This document shows positions 28,581 to 36,801 of a stretch of DNA of 64,000 bases, piece by piece. The DNA is from Pseudomonas fulva NBRC 16637 = DSM 17717 (GTDB lineage: Bacteria; Pseudomonadota; Gammaproteobacteria; Pseudomonadales; Pseudomonadaceae). The notes under the pieces are model-generated. The model saw only the letters and a program-made list of their open reading frames with translations, was not told the DNA's origin and did no database searches. Every line of letters starts with the position of its first letter. Within the stretch, counting starts at the first letter, position 1. A program made the translations under genes and the position numbers. Location of the stretch: positions 113,573-177,572 of the forward strand of contig NZ_BBIQ01000009.1 of assembly GCF_000730565.1 (NCBI RefSeq). The letters run 5' to 3'.

Positions 28581-29213
28581 ATGGTCCGTCGAACCAAAGA
28601 GGAAGCCCAGGAAACTCGCGCCCAGATCATCCAGGCGGCAGAAAGGGCTTTCTACAAGCGCGGGGTTGCGCGAACCACCCTTGCGGACATCGCCGAACAG
28701 GCGGGCGTCACGCGAGGTGCAATCTACTGGCACTTCAATAACAAGGCCGAACTGGTGCAGGCACTGCTCGATAGCTTGCATGAAACCCATGACCATCTTG
28801 CGCGCGCCAGCGAAAGCGAGGACGAACTCGACCCGCTCGACTGCATGCGCAAATTGCTGCTGCAAGTGTTCAACGACCTGGTGCGCGACGCCAGGACACG
28901 CCGTATCAATGAGATTCTGCATCACAAGTGCGAGTTCACCGATGACATGTGCGAAATCCGCCAGCAGCGCCAGGTGGCAGTAGTGGACTGCCATACAGGC
29001 ATTACCCTGGCCCTGGCCAATGCAGTGCGCCGTGGACAACTCCCGGTGGAGCTGGATGTGGAGCGGGCAGCGGTGGCCATGTTTTCTTACGTTGATGGGT
29101 TGATCAGGCGCTGGCTGTTGCTGCCCGACAGCGTGGACCTGCTGGGCAACGCCGAGAAATGGGTCGACGCCGGGTTGGATATGCTGCGCTTGAGCCCGGC
29201 GATGCGCAAATGA
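28581..29213 (+). CDS. ttgR: TetR-family repressor of ttgABC
   Basis: A 210-residue repressor. The N-terminal helix-turn-helix is [20 protein letters not shown], then [20 protein letters not shown] (residues 13-55), the standard TetR motif. The helical C-terminal domain forms the multidrug-binding pocket and dimer interface; [14 protein letters not shown] near residue 115 is shared with AcrR-like repressors. It is divergent from ttgA with a recognisable operator between. ATG 28581 has GAGG ten bases upstream. Confidence 0.93.
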   Translation: MVRRTKEEAQETRAQIIQAAERAFYKRGVARTTLADIAEQAGVTRGAIYWHFNNKAELVQALLDSLHETHDHLARASESEDELDPLDCMRKLLLQVFNDLVRDARTRRINEILHHKCEFTDDMCEIRQQRQVAVVDCHTGITLALANAVRRGQLPVELDVERAAVAMFSYVDGLIRRWLLLPDSVDLLGNAEKWVDAGLDMLRLSPAMRK

Positions 29214-29290
29214 GACTTTGTGAAGGTTTGTGAGGGCTAGTCCCCAGGGACGTGCCAGTGATCAGCACCTGAGCTTCCCTGCGGGCCACC

Positions 29291-30742
29291 TCAATGCCCG
29301 CGCAGTGGCCGATCCGGCAGCAGCACCGCCACCACCAGTGCAATGACGCCGACCCCTGCACTGGCCATCAACAGATGCCGGAAAGTGATCGCCAAGTGTG
29401 CCTGCAGTTCAGGGCTCACTTGGTTGGCCTTGAAGGTACCCAGCAACGGATTGTCCAGCAACGCGAACCCGCCTTGGTGCAGCAAGGCCAGCAGCAGGCT
29501 CGACATGCAGGCCACGCCCATGGCGCCACCGAGGGACCGAAACAGGTTGGTGGTGCTGGTGGCGACCCCCATGTCCTGGGCCTGCACGGCATTCTGCGTG
29601 CCTACCAGTGACGTTGGGAACTGCATCCCGCACGCGATCCCTGTCAGCAGCATGAACAGTGCACTGGCCAGCCCGGCCTGCGGCGGCGTGATCGCCAAGG
29701 CGAAGATAGACACCGGCATCAGCAGGGCGCCAGTAAGGATCTGCGGCTTGTAGCGGCCAAGCCGCGTTGTCAGACGTCCTGCGGTAAAAGCACCGATGGG
29801 TAGCCCCATGGCCAACGGCAGCAGATGCAAGGCGGCGCTGTCGGCACCGGCACCGGTGAGGCCCTGGTAGCGCAAGGGCATCAGCATGGTCAGGGAAATG
29901 GCCTGGAAGCTGGCGAAGAAAATCACGCCCCAGCACAGCACCGCGGCGCGATTGCCGAATAGCGTCAACGGCAGAAGTGGCTCGACGCAGCGGCGCTCCT
30001 GGAGGATGAACAGGATCATGGCGATCACGGCGCAGGTGAACAGGCCTAGCACGGCGGGCGCCGTCCAGGCCTGCCCCTGGCCGACCAGGGTGATCCCGAG
30101 CAGCAGGCTGCCCAAGCCCACGATCAGCAGCAGCGCGCCCGGATAATCCACTTGTGCGGGCCGATGCTGCACGGGCAGACCGGCCAGGGCGCGGTGGATA
30201 GCCCAGAGCGCGGCGATGCCCAGCGGCACGTTGATCCAGAACACCCAGCGCCAGGACAGGTACTCGGTCAGCCAGCCGCCCAGTACCGGCCCCGCCACGC
30301 TGGCCAGGGCATACATGCTGCTGAAATAGCCCTGATAACGGCCTCGTTCGCGCGGGGGCACGAAGTCGCCGATGATCGCCTGGCTCACCGATACCATGCC
30401 GCCTGCGCCGATGCCTTGCAGCACTCTGGCCAGCACCAGTTGCGGCATGTCCTGAGCCAGCGCACAGCCGATCGAGGCGACAGTGAACACGCCGATCCCG
30501 GTCAGGATCATGCGACGCCGCCCATAGAGATCGCCCAGCTTGCCGTAGATCGGGACGGCCACTGTCATGGCCACCATATAGCCGGAAATGACCCAGGCCA
30601 GCAGACCGACATCATTGAACTGCGCGGAGATCGCAGGCAATGACACTGCCACGATGGTTTGATCCAGTGCGCCGAGAAAGATGGCCAGCATCAAGGCGGT
30701 CAGGATCTGGCGCAGGGCAATCGCAGGCAGGGCAGGGGGCAC
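29291..30742 (-). CDS. DHA2-family drug efflux transporter (EmrB/QacA type)
   Basis: A 483-residue major facilitator of the 14-TM drug:H+ antiporter type. LGALDQTIVAVSLPAI is the family D1-motif in TM1. GKLGDLYGRRRMILTG is motif A, RVLQGIGAGGMVSVSQAII is in TM4 and SVAGPVLGGWL is motif C (antiporter signature). The start is GTG 30742 because AAGGA lies seven bases upstream and TM1 follows after about 12 residues; the frame extends to 30889 without support. It is convergent with ttgR. No membrane-fusion partner is adjacent. Confidence 0.87.
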   Translation of the reverse strand: MPPALPAIALRQILTALMLAIFLGALDQTIVAVSLPAISAQFNDVGLLAWVISGYMVAMTVAVPIYGKLGDLYGRRRMILTGIGVFTVASIGCALAQDMPQLVLARVLQGIGAGGMVSVSQAIIGDFVPPRERGRYQGYFSSMYALASVAGPVLGGWLTEYLSWRWVFWINVPLGIAALWAIHRALAGLPVQHRPAQVDYPGALLLIVGLGSLLLGITLVGQGQAWTAPAVLGLFTCAVIAMILFILQERRCVEPLLPLTLFGNRAAVLCWGVIFFASFQAISLTMLMPLRYQGLTGAGADSAALHLLPLAMGLPIGAFTAGRLTTRLGRYKPQILTGALLMPVSIFALAITPPQAGLASALFMLLTGIACGMQFPTSLVGTQNAVQAQDMGVATSTTNLFRSLGGAMGVACMSSLLLALLHQGGFALLDNPLLGTFKANQVSPELQAHLAITFRHLLMASAGVGVIALVVAVLLPDRPLRGH

Positions 30743-31159
30743 GGCAGTTCCTTGGTTTGAGTGGGCTTCATCCGAACGATCCCGCAGGCTACAGCTACGC
30801 GCCATCAAGACCAGGGCACGCCTGCACAGGGGCAGTGAAAGCATGGCAGTGTAACCTGAGTTACGTAGCTTCCTATGTACTCTGAGCATCGCCTATGCAC
30901 GATCGGCATCAACGCATTCATCCAGCAGAGGCTGGCCCCGTGATATCTTTGGTATGCCAATCCCGCGCTAAGCCCCTGTTTGCACTAGCTTGGTGCGACC
31001 TCTCGGGGGTTAATCGGATTCCCCTGGCTCCTACACCTTTATTCCTCTGCCTGCATGTGGAGCATGACCGCGACTTGAGTGGTCCATGAATTGTGCAGGT
31101 ACGCCCGATACAGAGGCCGGTAGTTACCGTTCAGAAATTTCTACAATTGCGGAGTGATC
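30743..31159. other. Divergent intergenic region with a small palindrome
   Basis: About 417 bases between divergent genes with no supported coding sequence. The perfect inverted repeat GTAACCTGAGTTAC (30851-30864; arms GTAAC/GTTAC) lies 109 bases upstream of the efflux gene start and could be an operator or part of its promoter. Around 31000-31035 a stretch ending in GCTCCTACA resembles the edge of a degenerate Pseudomonas REP element. Promoters for both flanking genes must lie here, but I cannot assign them with confidence. Confidence 0.4.
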
Positions 31160-32029
31160 ATGCCCAAGGCTTCCCACCAAGATCTGCGTATTGCCTTCCG
31201 CGAGCTGCTCGCTTCAGGTTCGTGCTACCACACCGCCTCGGTGTTCGACCCCATGTCTGCGCGCATTGCCGCGGACCTGGGTTTTGAGGTCGGCATCCTC
31301 GGAGGTTCGGTGGCATCGCTGCAGGTACTGGCTGCGCCGGATTTTGCCCTGATCACACTCAGCGAATTCGTCGAGCAAGCCACGCGAATTGGTCGCGTGG
31401 CCCAGTTGCCGGTGCTGGCAGACGCCGACCACGGATACGGCAATGCGCTGAACGTGATGCGCACTGTCACGGAGCTGGAGCGTGCCGGCGTGGCGGCGTT
31501 GACGATCGAGGATACGCTGTTGCCGGCCCAGTTCGGGCGCAAGTCCACCGATCTCATATCGGTAGAAGAAGGCGTGGGCAAGATCCGCGCGGCGCTCGAG
31601 GCGCGCGTCGATTCGTCCCTGTCGATCATCGCCCGTACCAACGCCGGCGTGCTCAGCACCGAGGAAGTGATCGTGCGGACCCAGAGCTACCAGAAAGCGG
31701 GTGCCGATGGCATCTGCATGGTAGGGGTGAAGGACTTCGACCAGCTCGAACAGATCGCCAGCCACCTGACCGTACCCTTGATGCTGGTGACCTACGGCAA
31801 CCCCAACCTGCATGATGACGCGCGTCTGGCAAGCCTGGGCGTGCGCATCGCCGTCGACGGTCACGCGGCTTACTTCGCCGCCATCAAGGCGACGTACGAC
31901 TGCCTGCGCCAGCAGCGTGGCCAGCAGCACAAGTCCGATAACTTGAGCGCCACCGAGCTTTCGCATACCTACACCCAGCCCGAGGACTACATCCGCTGGG
32001 CCAAGGAATACATGAGCGTCGAGGAGTAA
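31160..32029 (+). CDS. Oxaloacetate decarboxylase-like enzyme (ICL/PEP mutase superfamily)
   Basis: A 289-residue TIM-barrel enzyme of the isocitrate lyase/PEP mutase superfamily. [18 protein letters not shown] (about residue 90) supplies the metal-binding acidic residues, and [11 protein letters not shown] and [11 protein letters not shown] follow. It resembles the P. aeruginosa PA4872 type, which decarboxylates oxaloacetate, rather than isocitrate lyase or methylisocitrate lyase, whose catalytic KKCGH loop is absent. ATG 31160 has GGAG five bases upstream. It converges with the LysR gene, eight bases apart. Confidence 0.82.
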   Translation: MPKASHQDLRIAFRELLASGSCYHTASVFDPMSARIAADLGFEVGILGGSVASLQVLAAPDFALITLSEFVEQATRIGRVAQLPVLADADHGYGNALNVMRTVTELERAGVAALTIEDTLLPAQFGRKSTDLISVEEGVGKIRAALEARVDSSLSIIARTNAGVLSTEEVIVRTQSYQKAGADGICMVGVKDFDQLEQIASHLTVPLMLVTYGNPNLHDDARLASLGVRIAVDGHAAYFAAIKATYDCLRQQRGQQHKSDNLSATELSHTYTQPEDYIRWAKEYMSVEE

Positions 32030-32037
32030 GCAGGCGC

Positions 32038-32943
32038 TTACAGGTCCCAGTCCCAGGCCGGCTCCTCCTCGAAGCGCTGGACGAGAAAGTCCAGCAGGGT
32101 GCGCAAGGTCGCGGGCATGTGCTTGCGTGAGGTATAGACCGCCGTCAGGTCCAGGGTCTGCGGCCTGGCCTCGGGAAGCAGGCGCACCAGTTCTGCGCTG
32201 CGCAGGGCGGCAGCCGCCTGATAGGTGGGGAGCAGGGCGATGCCGGCGCCTGCTGCTACCGCCTTTTGCAATGTCAGGGACTCGTTGGCGCTGATGTTGC
32301 CCTGAACCGGCACCGCAACCTGCTGGCCGTTGACCTCGAACTGCCACACTCCATTGCCGTAATAGCTGTGCGTCAGGCAATTGTGGTGTGACAGGTCCTC
32401 GACCCGCTCGGGTGTGCCGTGCTCGGCCAGGTAGGCGGGCGCGGCGCAGATCACCGAGCGGCATACGCTCAGGCGGCGGGCAACCAGGCTGGGGTCCAAG
32501 TCGTTGCTGTTGCGGATGGCCAGGTCGATGCGTTCGTCCACCAGGTTCACAGTGCGATCGAGCATCTGCAGGTCGACTTTTACCAATGGGTACTGACGCA
32601 CATAGGCGGCCACGGCATCGGCCAGCTGCGCCTGTCCAAATGACGTACTGACGCTGATACGCAACGTCCCCCGCGGTGTCTGGTCTTGCTGTTGTACGGC
32701 TCCTTGCAGTTCGCTGGCCAACTCCAGCAATTGCCTGCAGCGCGGCAGGAGGTCCTGGCCTGCGGCAGTCAGGCTGAGCCGGCGCGTGGTGCGCTGCATC
32801 AGCCGCGCGCCCACCCACGCTTCGAGCTGTGCCAGGTACCGAGAGACCACGGGGCGCGAGAGCTGCAGGTGCTCGGCCGCCGCCGACTGACTGCCAAGGT
32901 CCACTACCGTGACGAAAACGCGCATAGCTATTAAACGATCCAT
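32038..32943 (-). CDS. LysR-family transcriptional regulator
   Basis: A 301-residue regulator. The N-terminal winged HTH (residues 1-60) includes MRVFVTVVDLGSQSAAAEHL and LSRPVVSRYLAQLEAWVGAR. The effector-binding domain has the CrgA/DmlR-like pattern TLRISVSTSFGQAQLADAV and VDERIDLAIRNSNDLD. Start ATG 32943 (MDRLIAMRVF) was chosen from the conserved N-terminus; another ATG directly precedes it at 32946. It is divergent, 93 bases away, from the MBL-fold gene, the most likely target. Confidence 0.88.
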   Translation of the reverse strand: MDRLIAMRVFVTVVDLGSQSAAAEHLQLSRPVVSRYLAQLEAWVGARLMQRTTRRLSLTAAGQDLLPRCRQLLELASELQGAVQQQDQTPRGTLRISVSTSFGQAQLADAVAAYVRQYPLVKVDLQMLDRTVNLVDERIDLAIRNSNDLDPSLVARRLSVCRSVICAAPAYLAEHGTPERVEDLSHHNCLTHSYYGNGVWQFEVNGQQVAVPVQGNISANESLTLQKAVAAGAGIALLPTYQAAAALRSAELVRLLPEARPQTLDLTAVYTSRKHMPATLRTLLDFLVQRFEEEPAWDWDL

Positions 32944-33036
32944 CATTTGCCCGATTTCAGAAACAAACCATGTGCAAGCATGGCATTTTTCTGCAGGGTG
33001 TCGCCCCTTAAGCTGCAGGCATTTCCACTCTGACGG

Positions 33037-33930
33037 ATGCCTGCGATGACACTCCTTTCTCCCTTGCGTGGCCTGGTGCTCGGATGCCTGGCCTGTGCCG
33101 CCCCACTGCTGGCCGCCGCTCCCTTGCAATTGGACGTGTACAACCCTGGCGCTGATGCGCCGTTTGCGGTCAGCTCGGTGATCGTGAGCGGCCAGCGTGA
33201 CGCCGTGTTGATCGATGCACAATTTGGCACTGATCACGCCCGGCAACTGGTGCAGCGTATCCGTGCGAGTGGCAAGCGCTTGACGACGATCTACATCAGC
33301 CAGGGTGACCCCGATTATTACTTCGGCCTGGCAACCTTGACCCAAGCGTTCCCTGACGCCGAGGTGTTGGCTTCGGTCGCCACGGTCGAACACATCCGCA
33401 ACACCATGGAGGCCAAACTGGCGTACTGGGGGCCTGAAATGGGGGCGCAAAAACCTGAGCGGCTGGTGCTGCCCAAGGTGTTGACAGGCAACCGCCTGCT
33501 GCTCGAGGACCAGGTGCTGGAGGTGCGTGGCCTTGAAGGACCGCAGCCGGACCGCAGCTTTGTCTGGATACCTTCGATCAAGGCAGTGGTTGGCGGGGTC
33601 GTGGTTTCGCAGAACATTCATGTGTGGATGGCCGACACACAATCGGCGTCCTCGCGTGCCCATTGGCTGCAAACCCTGGCGGACATCCAGGCGCTTGCGC
33701 CGCAAACCGTGGTGCCCGGGCACTTCGTCGGTGCCAGTGATTACTCACCGCAGTCCGTTGGCTTTACCGTCGATTACATCCGCACCTTCGAGGCGCAGGC
33801 GCGCGCAGCAAACGATTCGGCTGCGCTGGTCGAGGCCATGAAACGACGCTATCCGGGGTTGGGCGATGAGAGTGCGCTGGCGCTCAGCGCCAAGGTGGCC
33901 AAGGGCGAGATGCAGTGGCCCCTCCAGTGA
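33037..33930 (+). CDS. Exported metallo-beta-lactamase-fold protein with altered metal site
   Basis: A 297-residue protein with a signal peptide (about residues 4-28, LRGLVLGCLACAAPLLAAAP), so probably periplasmic. The MBL fold is suggested by the N-terminal VIVSGQRDAVLIDAQF strand pair, LTTIYISQGDPDYYFGL, and VVPGHFVG near residue 230. The usual first metal motif HxHxDH is replaced by Q89-G-D91-P-D93-Y94, with only the Asp kept, while the later PGH histidine is retained. It either uses a different metal set or has lost hydrolase activity. Start ATG 33037 or 33046. Paired with the divergent LysR gene. Confidence 0.72.
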   Translation: MPAMTLLSPLRGLVLGCLACAAPLLAAAPLQLDVYNPGADAPFAVSSVIVSGQRDAVLIDAQFGTDHARQLVQRIRASGKRLTTIYISQGDPDYYFGLATLTQAFPDAEVLASVATVEHIRNTMEAKLAYWGPEMGAQKPERLVLPKVLTGNRLLLEDQVLEVRGLEGPQPDRSFVWIPSIKAVVGGVVVSQNIHVWMADTQSASSRAHWLQTLADIQALAPQTVVPGHFVGASDYSPQSVGFTVDYIRTFEAQARAANDSAALVEAMKRRYPGLGDESALALSAKVAKGEMQWPLQ

Positions 33931-33975
33931 CGGTGCGCGCGTACGCAATGCAGCGCTGCGGTGACCTTGGTCTTG

Positions 33976-34896
33976 CTACACCGCGCTGGACCGCAGCCGG
34001 GCCATGTCACGAATAGGCGGTGCGCCGTAGAGCCGGCTGTACTCACGGCTGAATTGCGAAGGGCTCTCGTAGCCCACTCGATAGGCCGCCACGGCGGCCT
34101 CAAGGCCATCGTTGAGCATCAGCCGCCGGGCTTCTTGCAAGCGCAGTTGCTTCTGGTACTGCAGCGGGCTCATCGAAGTCACCGCCTTGAAGCGATGGTG
34201 CAGGGTGGAAACGCTGAGGTTGACCTCGCGGGCCAGGTCCTCGATGCGCAGTGGCCGCTGATAGTTGTCGTTGAGCCAGCTGATGGCCTGGCACACGCGG
34301 TGGGTCTGGCTGTTGGCCAAGGCAATTTCGTACAGCCGGTAGCCCTGCGGGCCGCGCAGCAGGCGGTAGAGAATCTCCCTGCGCACCAGCGGTGCCAGCA
34401 TGGCGATGTCGCGTGGCGTGTCGAGCAGGCGGAGCAGGCGCAGCAAGGCATCGAGCAGCGCGCTGTCAGTTTTTTCCACGTACAGGCCGCGCCCATACGG
34501 GCGATTGGGTACCAGCATCGGACCGCTGTCGGCGATCAGCTGGCTGATCTCGGCAGGGTCCAGGTCCATGCGCAACCCCAGGCTCGGGCGCTGCGGGCTG
34601 GCGTCGAGCTTGACCGCGCTCAGCGGCAAGGTGACCGAAACCACCATGTAGTGCAGCGGGTCGTAGGCGTACTGTTCGTCCCCGAGGAACAGGCTTTTGC
34701 TGCCCTGGGCCAGAATGCACAGCGCAGGTTGCGCCAGGGTAGGTACCGAGCGAATGTTCTCGGTGTAGCGCACCAGGAACAGGTTGTCGATGGCCGAGGC
34801 CGGCCCATAAGGGTCGCCTGCATGGCGAGCGATCAAGTCGGCCAACTCCTGGCGCTGGACCTCCAGGTGCGGATCAAGGGACGGGGCGATGGACAT
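33976..34896 (-). CDS. AraC-family transcriptional regulator
   Basis: A 306-residue regulator. An N-terminal AraC_N-type domain (about 20-170, TLAQPALCILAQGSKSLFLG, then YDPLHYMVVSVTLP) precedes a C-terminal double HTH (LRIEDLAREVNLSVSTLHHR; LQYQKQLRLQEARRLML; AYRVGYESPSQFSREYSR). ATG 34896 is chosen because AGAGGAAAG is well placed upstream. It is divergent from the small ABM-fold gene across 198 bases, so that gene is a likely target, possibly in response to a reactive or aromatic compound (inference). Confidence 0.88.
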   Translation of the reverse strand: MSIAPSLDPHLEVQRQELADLIARHAGDPYGPASAIDNLFLVRYTENIRSVPTLAQPALCILAQGSKSLFLGDEQYAYDPLHYMVVSVTLPLSAVKLDASPQRPSLGLRMDLDPAEISQLIADSGPMLVPNRPYGRGLYVEKTDSALLDALLRLLRLLDTPRDIAMLAPLVRREILYRLLRGPQGYRLYEIALANSQTHRVCQAISWLNDNYQRPLRIEDLAREVNLSVSTLHHRFKAVTSMSPLQYQKQLRLQEARRLMLNDGLEAAVAAYRVGYESPSQFSREYSRLYGAPPIRDMARLRSSAV

Positions 34897-35094
34897 GGGG
34901 CTTTCCTCTGCTGACCGACGCAGAATAGGTTTGGGCAACCGCCGAAGCTAGTCGAATACTGCAGATCGATTGCCTGATCCTGCCGCGATGCAGAATCAGG
35001 CAATCGGTGTGCAGTAATGGCCTAACGCGCAAACGCGCCCAGGCCCTAGCCTTGCAAGCCAGGTATTCGACTGCTGCTTCAGGGAGAGTGTGCA

Positions 35095-35388
35095 ATGAGG
35101 CTACAACAACCGGTCACCCACCTTGCCTTGATTCGCGCCAGCAGCGGGCGCTCGGCCGAACTGGGCGCACGCTTGCGCGACCTGTTGGTGCCATCGCTGG
35201 ACATCCCGGGTTGCCTGAGTTTTTCGGTGCAACGCTCGCAGGCTGATGACGACCTGTGGTTATTGAGCGGTAGCTGGCAGGATCAGCAGGCGATGAATGG
35301 TTACTTCGCTTCGCCAACGCTGAATGTGTTCGGCGAGTTGGTACAGTCCCAAGTGGTGAGCAGTCTGGATCTGCACACGTTTGGTTGA
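35095..35388 (+). CDS. Antibiotic-biosynthesis-monooxygenase-fold (YgiN-like) protein
   Basis: A 97-residue protein with the ABM ferredoxin-like pattern: an opening strand THLALIRA, a helix SAELGARLRDLLVPSLDI, a strand CLSFSVQRSQ, a strand DLWLLSGSWQD, then helix and final strand. Members are small dimeric oxygenases or heme/quinol-handling enzymes; the substrate here is unknown. ATG 35095 follows AGGGAGAG. It is divergent from the AraC regulator and is followed by a small gene on the same strand. Confidence 0.7.
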   Translation: MRLQQPVTHLALIRASSGRSAELGARLRDLLVPSLDIPGCLSFSVQRSQADDDLWLLSGSWQDQQAMNGYFASPTLNVFGELVQSQVVSSLDLHTFG

Positions 35389-35469
35389 GCCTGTTCAACG
35401 GGCGCCCAGGCCAATGATTGCCGCATCATCAAGCCAGTGTGTACCATCCAGGTTTCACCCACAAGGCGT

Positions 35470-35712
35470 ATGGCAAAGATGGCACGTAGAGAGTTTCCCC
35501 AGTTCGAAGCCGTGTCGGCAATGGTGCCGGCCGAAGGCGGTGGCTACCACGCAGCCATTGCCGTCAAGGCCATGGGCATGGGCGGTGCACCGCGCTTTCA
35601 CAAGGTGCTCGATGGGCAAGTGTTCAAGGGCGCCGTGGCTGCCGACGAGGCGGCCACGGGCGAATTGCAACGCCTGCAAGGTGTCAGCGAAGCGGGTGAG
35701 CTGATCTGGTGA
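35470..35712 (+). CDS. Small hypothetical protein
   Basis: An 80-residue protein of unknown function. It has an N-terminal basic stretch (MAKMARREFPQF), a Gly/Ala-rich middle (AEGGGYHAAIAVKAMGMGG) and an acidic C-terminal part ending GELIW. No membrane segment or known motif. Starts at 35470 and 35479 are both possible; AAGG sits close to the first. It follows the ABM-fold gene by 81 bases and its stop abuts the stop of the convergent flavin-reductase gene. Confidence 0.5.
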   Translation: MAKMARREFPQFEAVSAMVPAEGGGYHAAIAVKAMGMGGAPRFHKVLDGQVFKGAVAADEAATGELQRLQGVSEAGELIW

Positions 35713-36318
35713 TCAGGCTTTGGGCCTGGGCATCTTGAACAGGTTGCCCAGCTCGAAATAGTCCGCCGGGCCACCGCCACGCAGGATAGGCTCGGCCGCT
35801 GCGGTATCGTAGATGCCGTCCTTGAGCAGGCGCTCGGCGATGTGCACCGCCACCACTTCGCCCAGGATCAACCAGCTGGGTACCAACGCCTGGTCGGCGC
35901 GCTGCAGTTGCACGATCTGCGTCACCTTGCATTCGAACGCCACAGGGGTTTCCCCTACCCGTGGCACCTTTACCACGCTCGACGGCGTGGCCGTCAGGCC
36001 GCTGAGTTCGAACTCGTTCACCTCAGGCGATACCGCCGAGCAGCTCAGGTTCATCTGCTCGGCCAGGGGGCGGGTGGCCAGGTTCCAGACGAATTCACCG
36101 GTTTGCTCGATATTGTTCAGGCTGTCTTTGCGCCCGACGCTGCAGAAACCGATGATCGGTGGAATGTAGTTGAAGGCGTTGAAGAAGCTGTAAGGCGCGA
36201 GATTCAAATGGCCTTGCTGGTCCTGCGAGGATATCCAGCCGATCGGACGAGGGCCGACGATGGCGTTGAACGGATCATGGGGCAGGCCATGGCCTTTGGC
36301 GGGTTCGTAGTAATACAT
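35713..36318 (-). CDS. Flavin reductase-like FMN-binding protein
   Basis: A 201-residue protein of the flavin-reductase-like/FMN-binding split-barrel family. Diagnostic stretches are NAIVGPRPIGWISSQD (about residue 20), NLAPYSFFNAFNYIPPIIGF (phosphate and flavin contacts) and DSLNNIEQTGEFVWNLA. Such proteins reduce free FMN or use it in small oxidoreductions; the partner is not evident. Start ATG 36318 (MYYYEPAKGHG) is set by the family N-terminus, although its ribosome site is weak. Confidence 0.82.
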   Translation of the reverse strand: MYYYEPAKGHGLPHDPFNAIVGPRPIGWISSQDQQGHLNLAPYSFFNAFNYIPPIIGFCSVGRKDSLNNIEQTGEFVWNLATRPLAEQMNLSCSAVSPEVNEFELSGLTATPSSVVKVPRVGETPVAFECKVTQIVQLQRADQALVPSWLILGEVVAVHIAERLLKDGIYDTAAAEPILRGGGPADYFELGNLFKMPRPKA

Positions 36319-36397
36319 CTGCGCTGGGCTTGCCGGCCCACCTCCTGGTTTGAGAGGCGACCAGTGTGCCAAGCCTGAGGCCAACTGGGAATGCTGG

Positions 36398-36417
36398 AGC
36401 CCGGCGAAAGCCGGGCT
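36398..36417 (-). terminator. Hairpin downstream of the repeat-protein gene
   Basis: AGCCCGGC, loop GAAA, GCCGGGCT: a perfect eight-base stem 18 bases past the repeat gene stop on the minus strand. No clear T-run follows; probable terminator or 3' stabiliser. Confidence 0.5.
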
Positions 36418-36435
36418 GAATGCGCATGGCTACTA

Positions 36436-36801
36436 TCAGCTAATGCGATGGGCGTTGGTGCGGTCGAAACCGTCTTCGGCGAAGCGCTGGCCACCGGTGC
36501 GCTCGAAACCATCTTCGGCGAAGCGCTGGGCACCGGTGCGGTCGAAACCATCTTCGGCGAAGCGCTGGCCACCGGTGCGGTCGAAACCATCTTCGGCGAA
36601 GCGCTGGCCACCGGTGCGGTCGAAACCATCTTCAGCGAAGCGCTGACCGCCTGTGCGGTCAAAGCCGTCCTCGGCATAGCCGGTGGCCTGAGCAGGCGCC
36701 GCTGCGAAGGTATGCGCATGGGTGCGATCGAATCCATCTTCGGCGGATGCGCCTGCGGCAAATGCGAAAAGGGCGAGGGTCAGGATGAATTTGCTTTTCA
36801 T
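36436..36801 (-). CDS. Exported tandem-repeat protein (AEDGFDRT repeats)
   Basis: A 121-residue protein with a clear Sec signal peptide (MKSKFILTLALFAFAAGASA) and a mature part built from seven copies of AEDGFDRT. Five of these sit in consecutive 13-residue units AEDGFDRTGGQRF, one with FERT and one with GAQRF. The first copy is followed by HAHTFAAAPAQATGY and the last ends NAHRIS. No cysteine occurs, so it is not disulfide-bonded or a lipoprotein. ATG 36801 has CTGGAGC at proper spacing, and coding on this strand is supported by signal peptide and ribosome site. I know of no function. Small Pseudomonas secreted proteins with a single AE(D/G)G-x-(D/E)R start exist from memory, but not such an expansion. 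Repeat charge (Glu-Asp-Asp-Arg-Arg) and Gly content suggest an extended, flexible chain, possibly a metal or surface binder or a multi-peptide precursor (inference only). Confidence 0.75.
   Translation of the reverse strand: MKSKFILTLALFAFAAGASAEDGFDRTHAHTFAAAPAQATGYAEDGFDRTGGQRFAEDGFDRTGGQRFAEDGFDRTGGQRFAEDGFDRTGAQRFAEDGFERTGGQRFAEDGFDRTNAHRIS
36457..36690. repeat. 39-base coding tandem repeat, five close copies plus one degenerate
   Basis: Units begin at 36457, 36496, 36535, 36574, 36613 and 36652 (degenerate). The third and fourth are identical, the first differs from them by one base, the second by two and the fifth by three. Near identity at DNA level, including synonymous positions, points to recent tandem duplication or homogenisation. 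The 39-base period equals 13 codons, so copy-number change would keep frame. Confidence 0.93.

Noticed and set aside
32944..33724. Extension of the LysR gene upstream to 33723
   Set aside because: The extra codons lie opposite the MBL-fold gene and add no domain; the regulator's conserved HTH starts at 32943.
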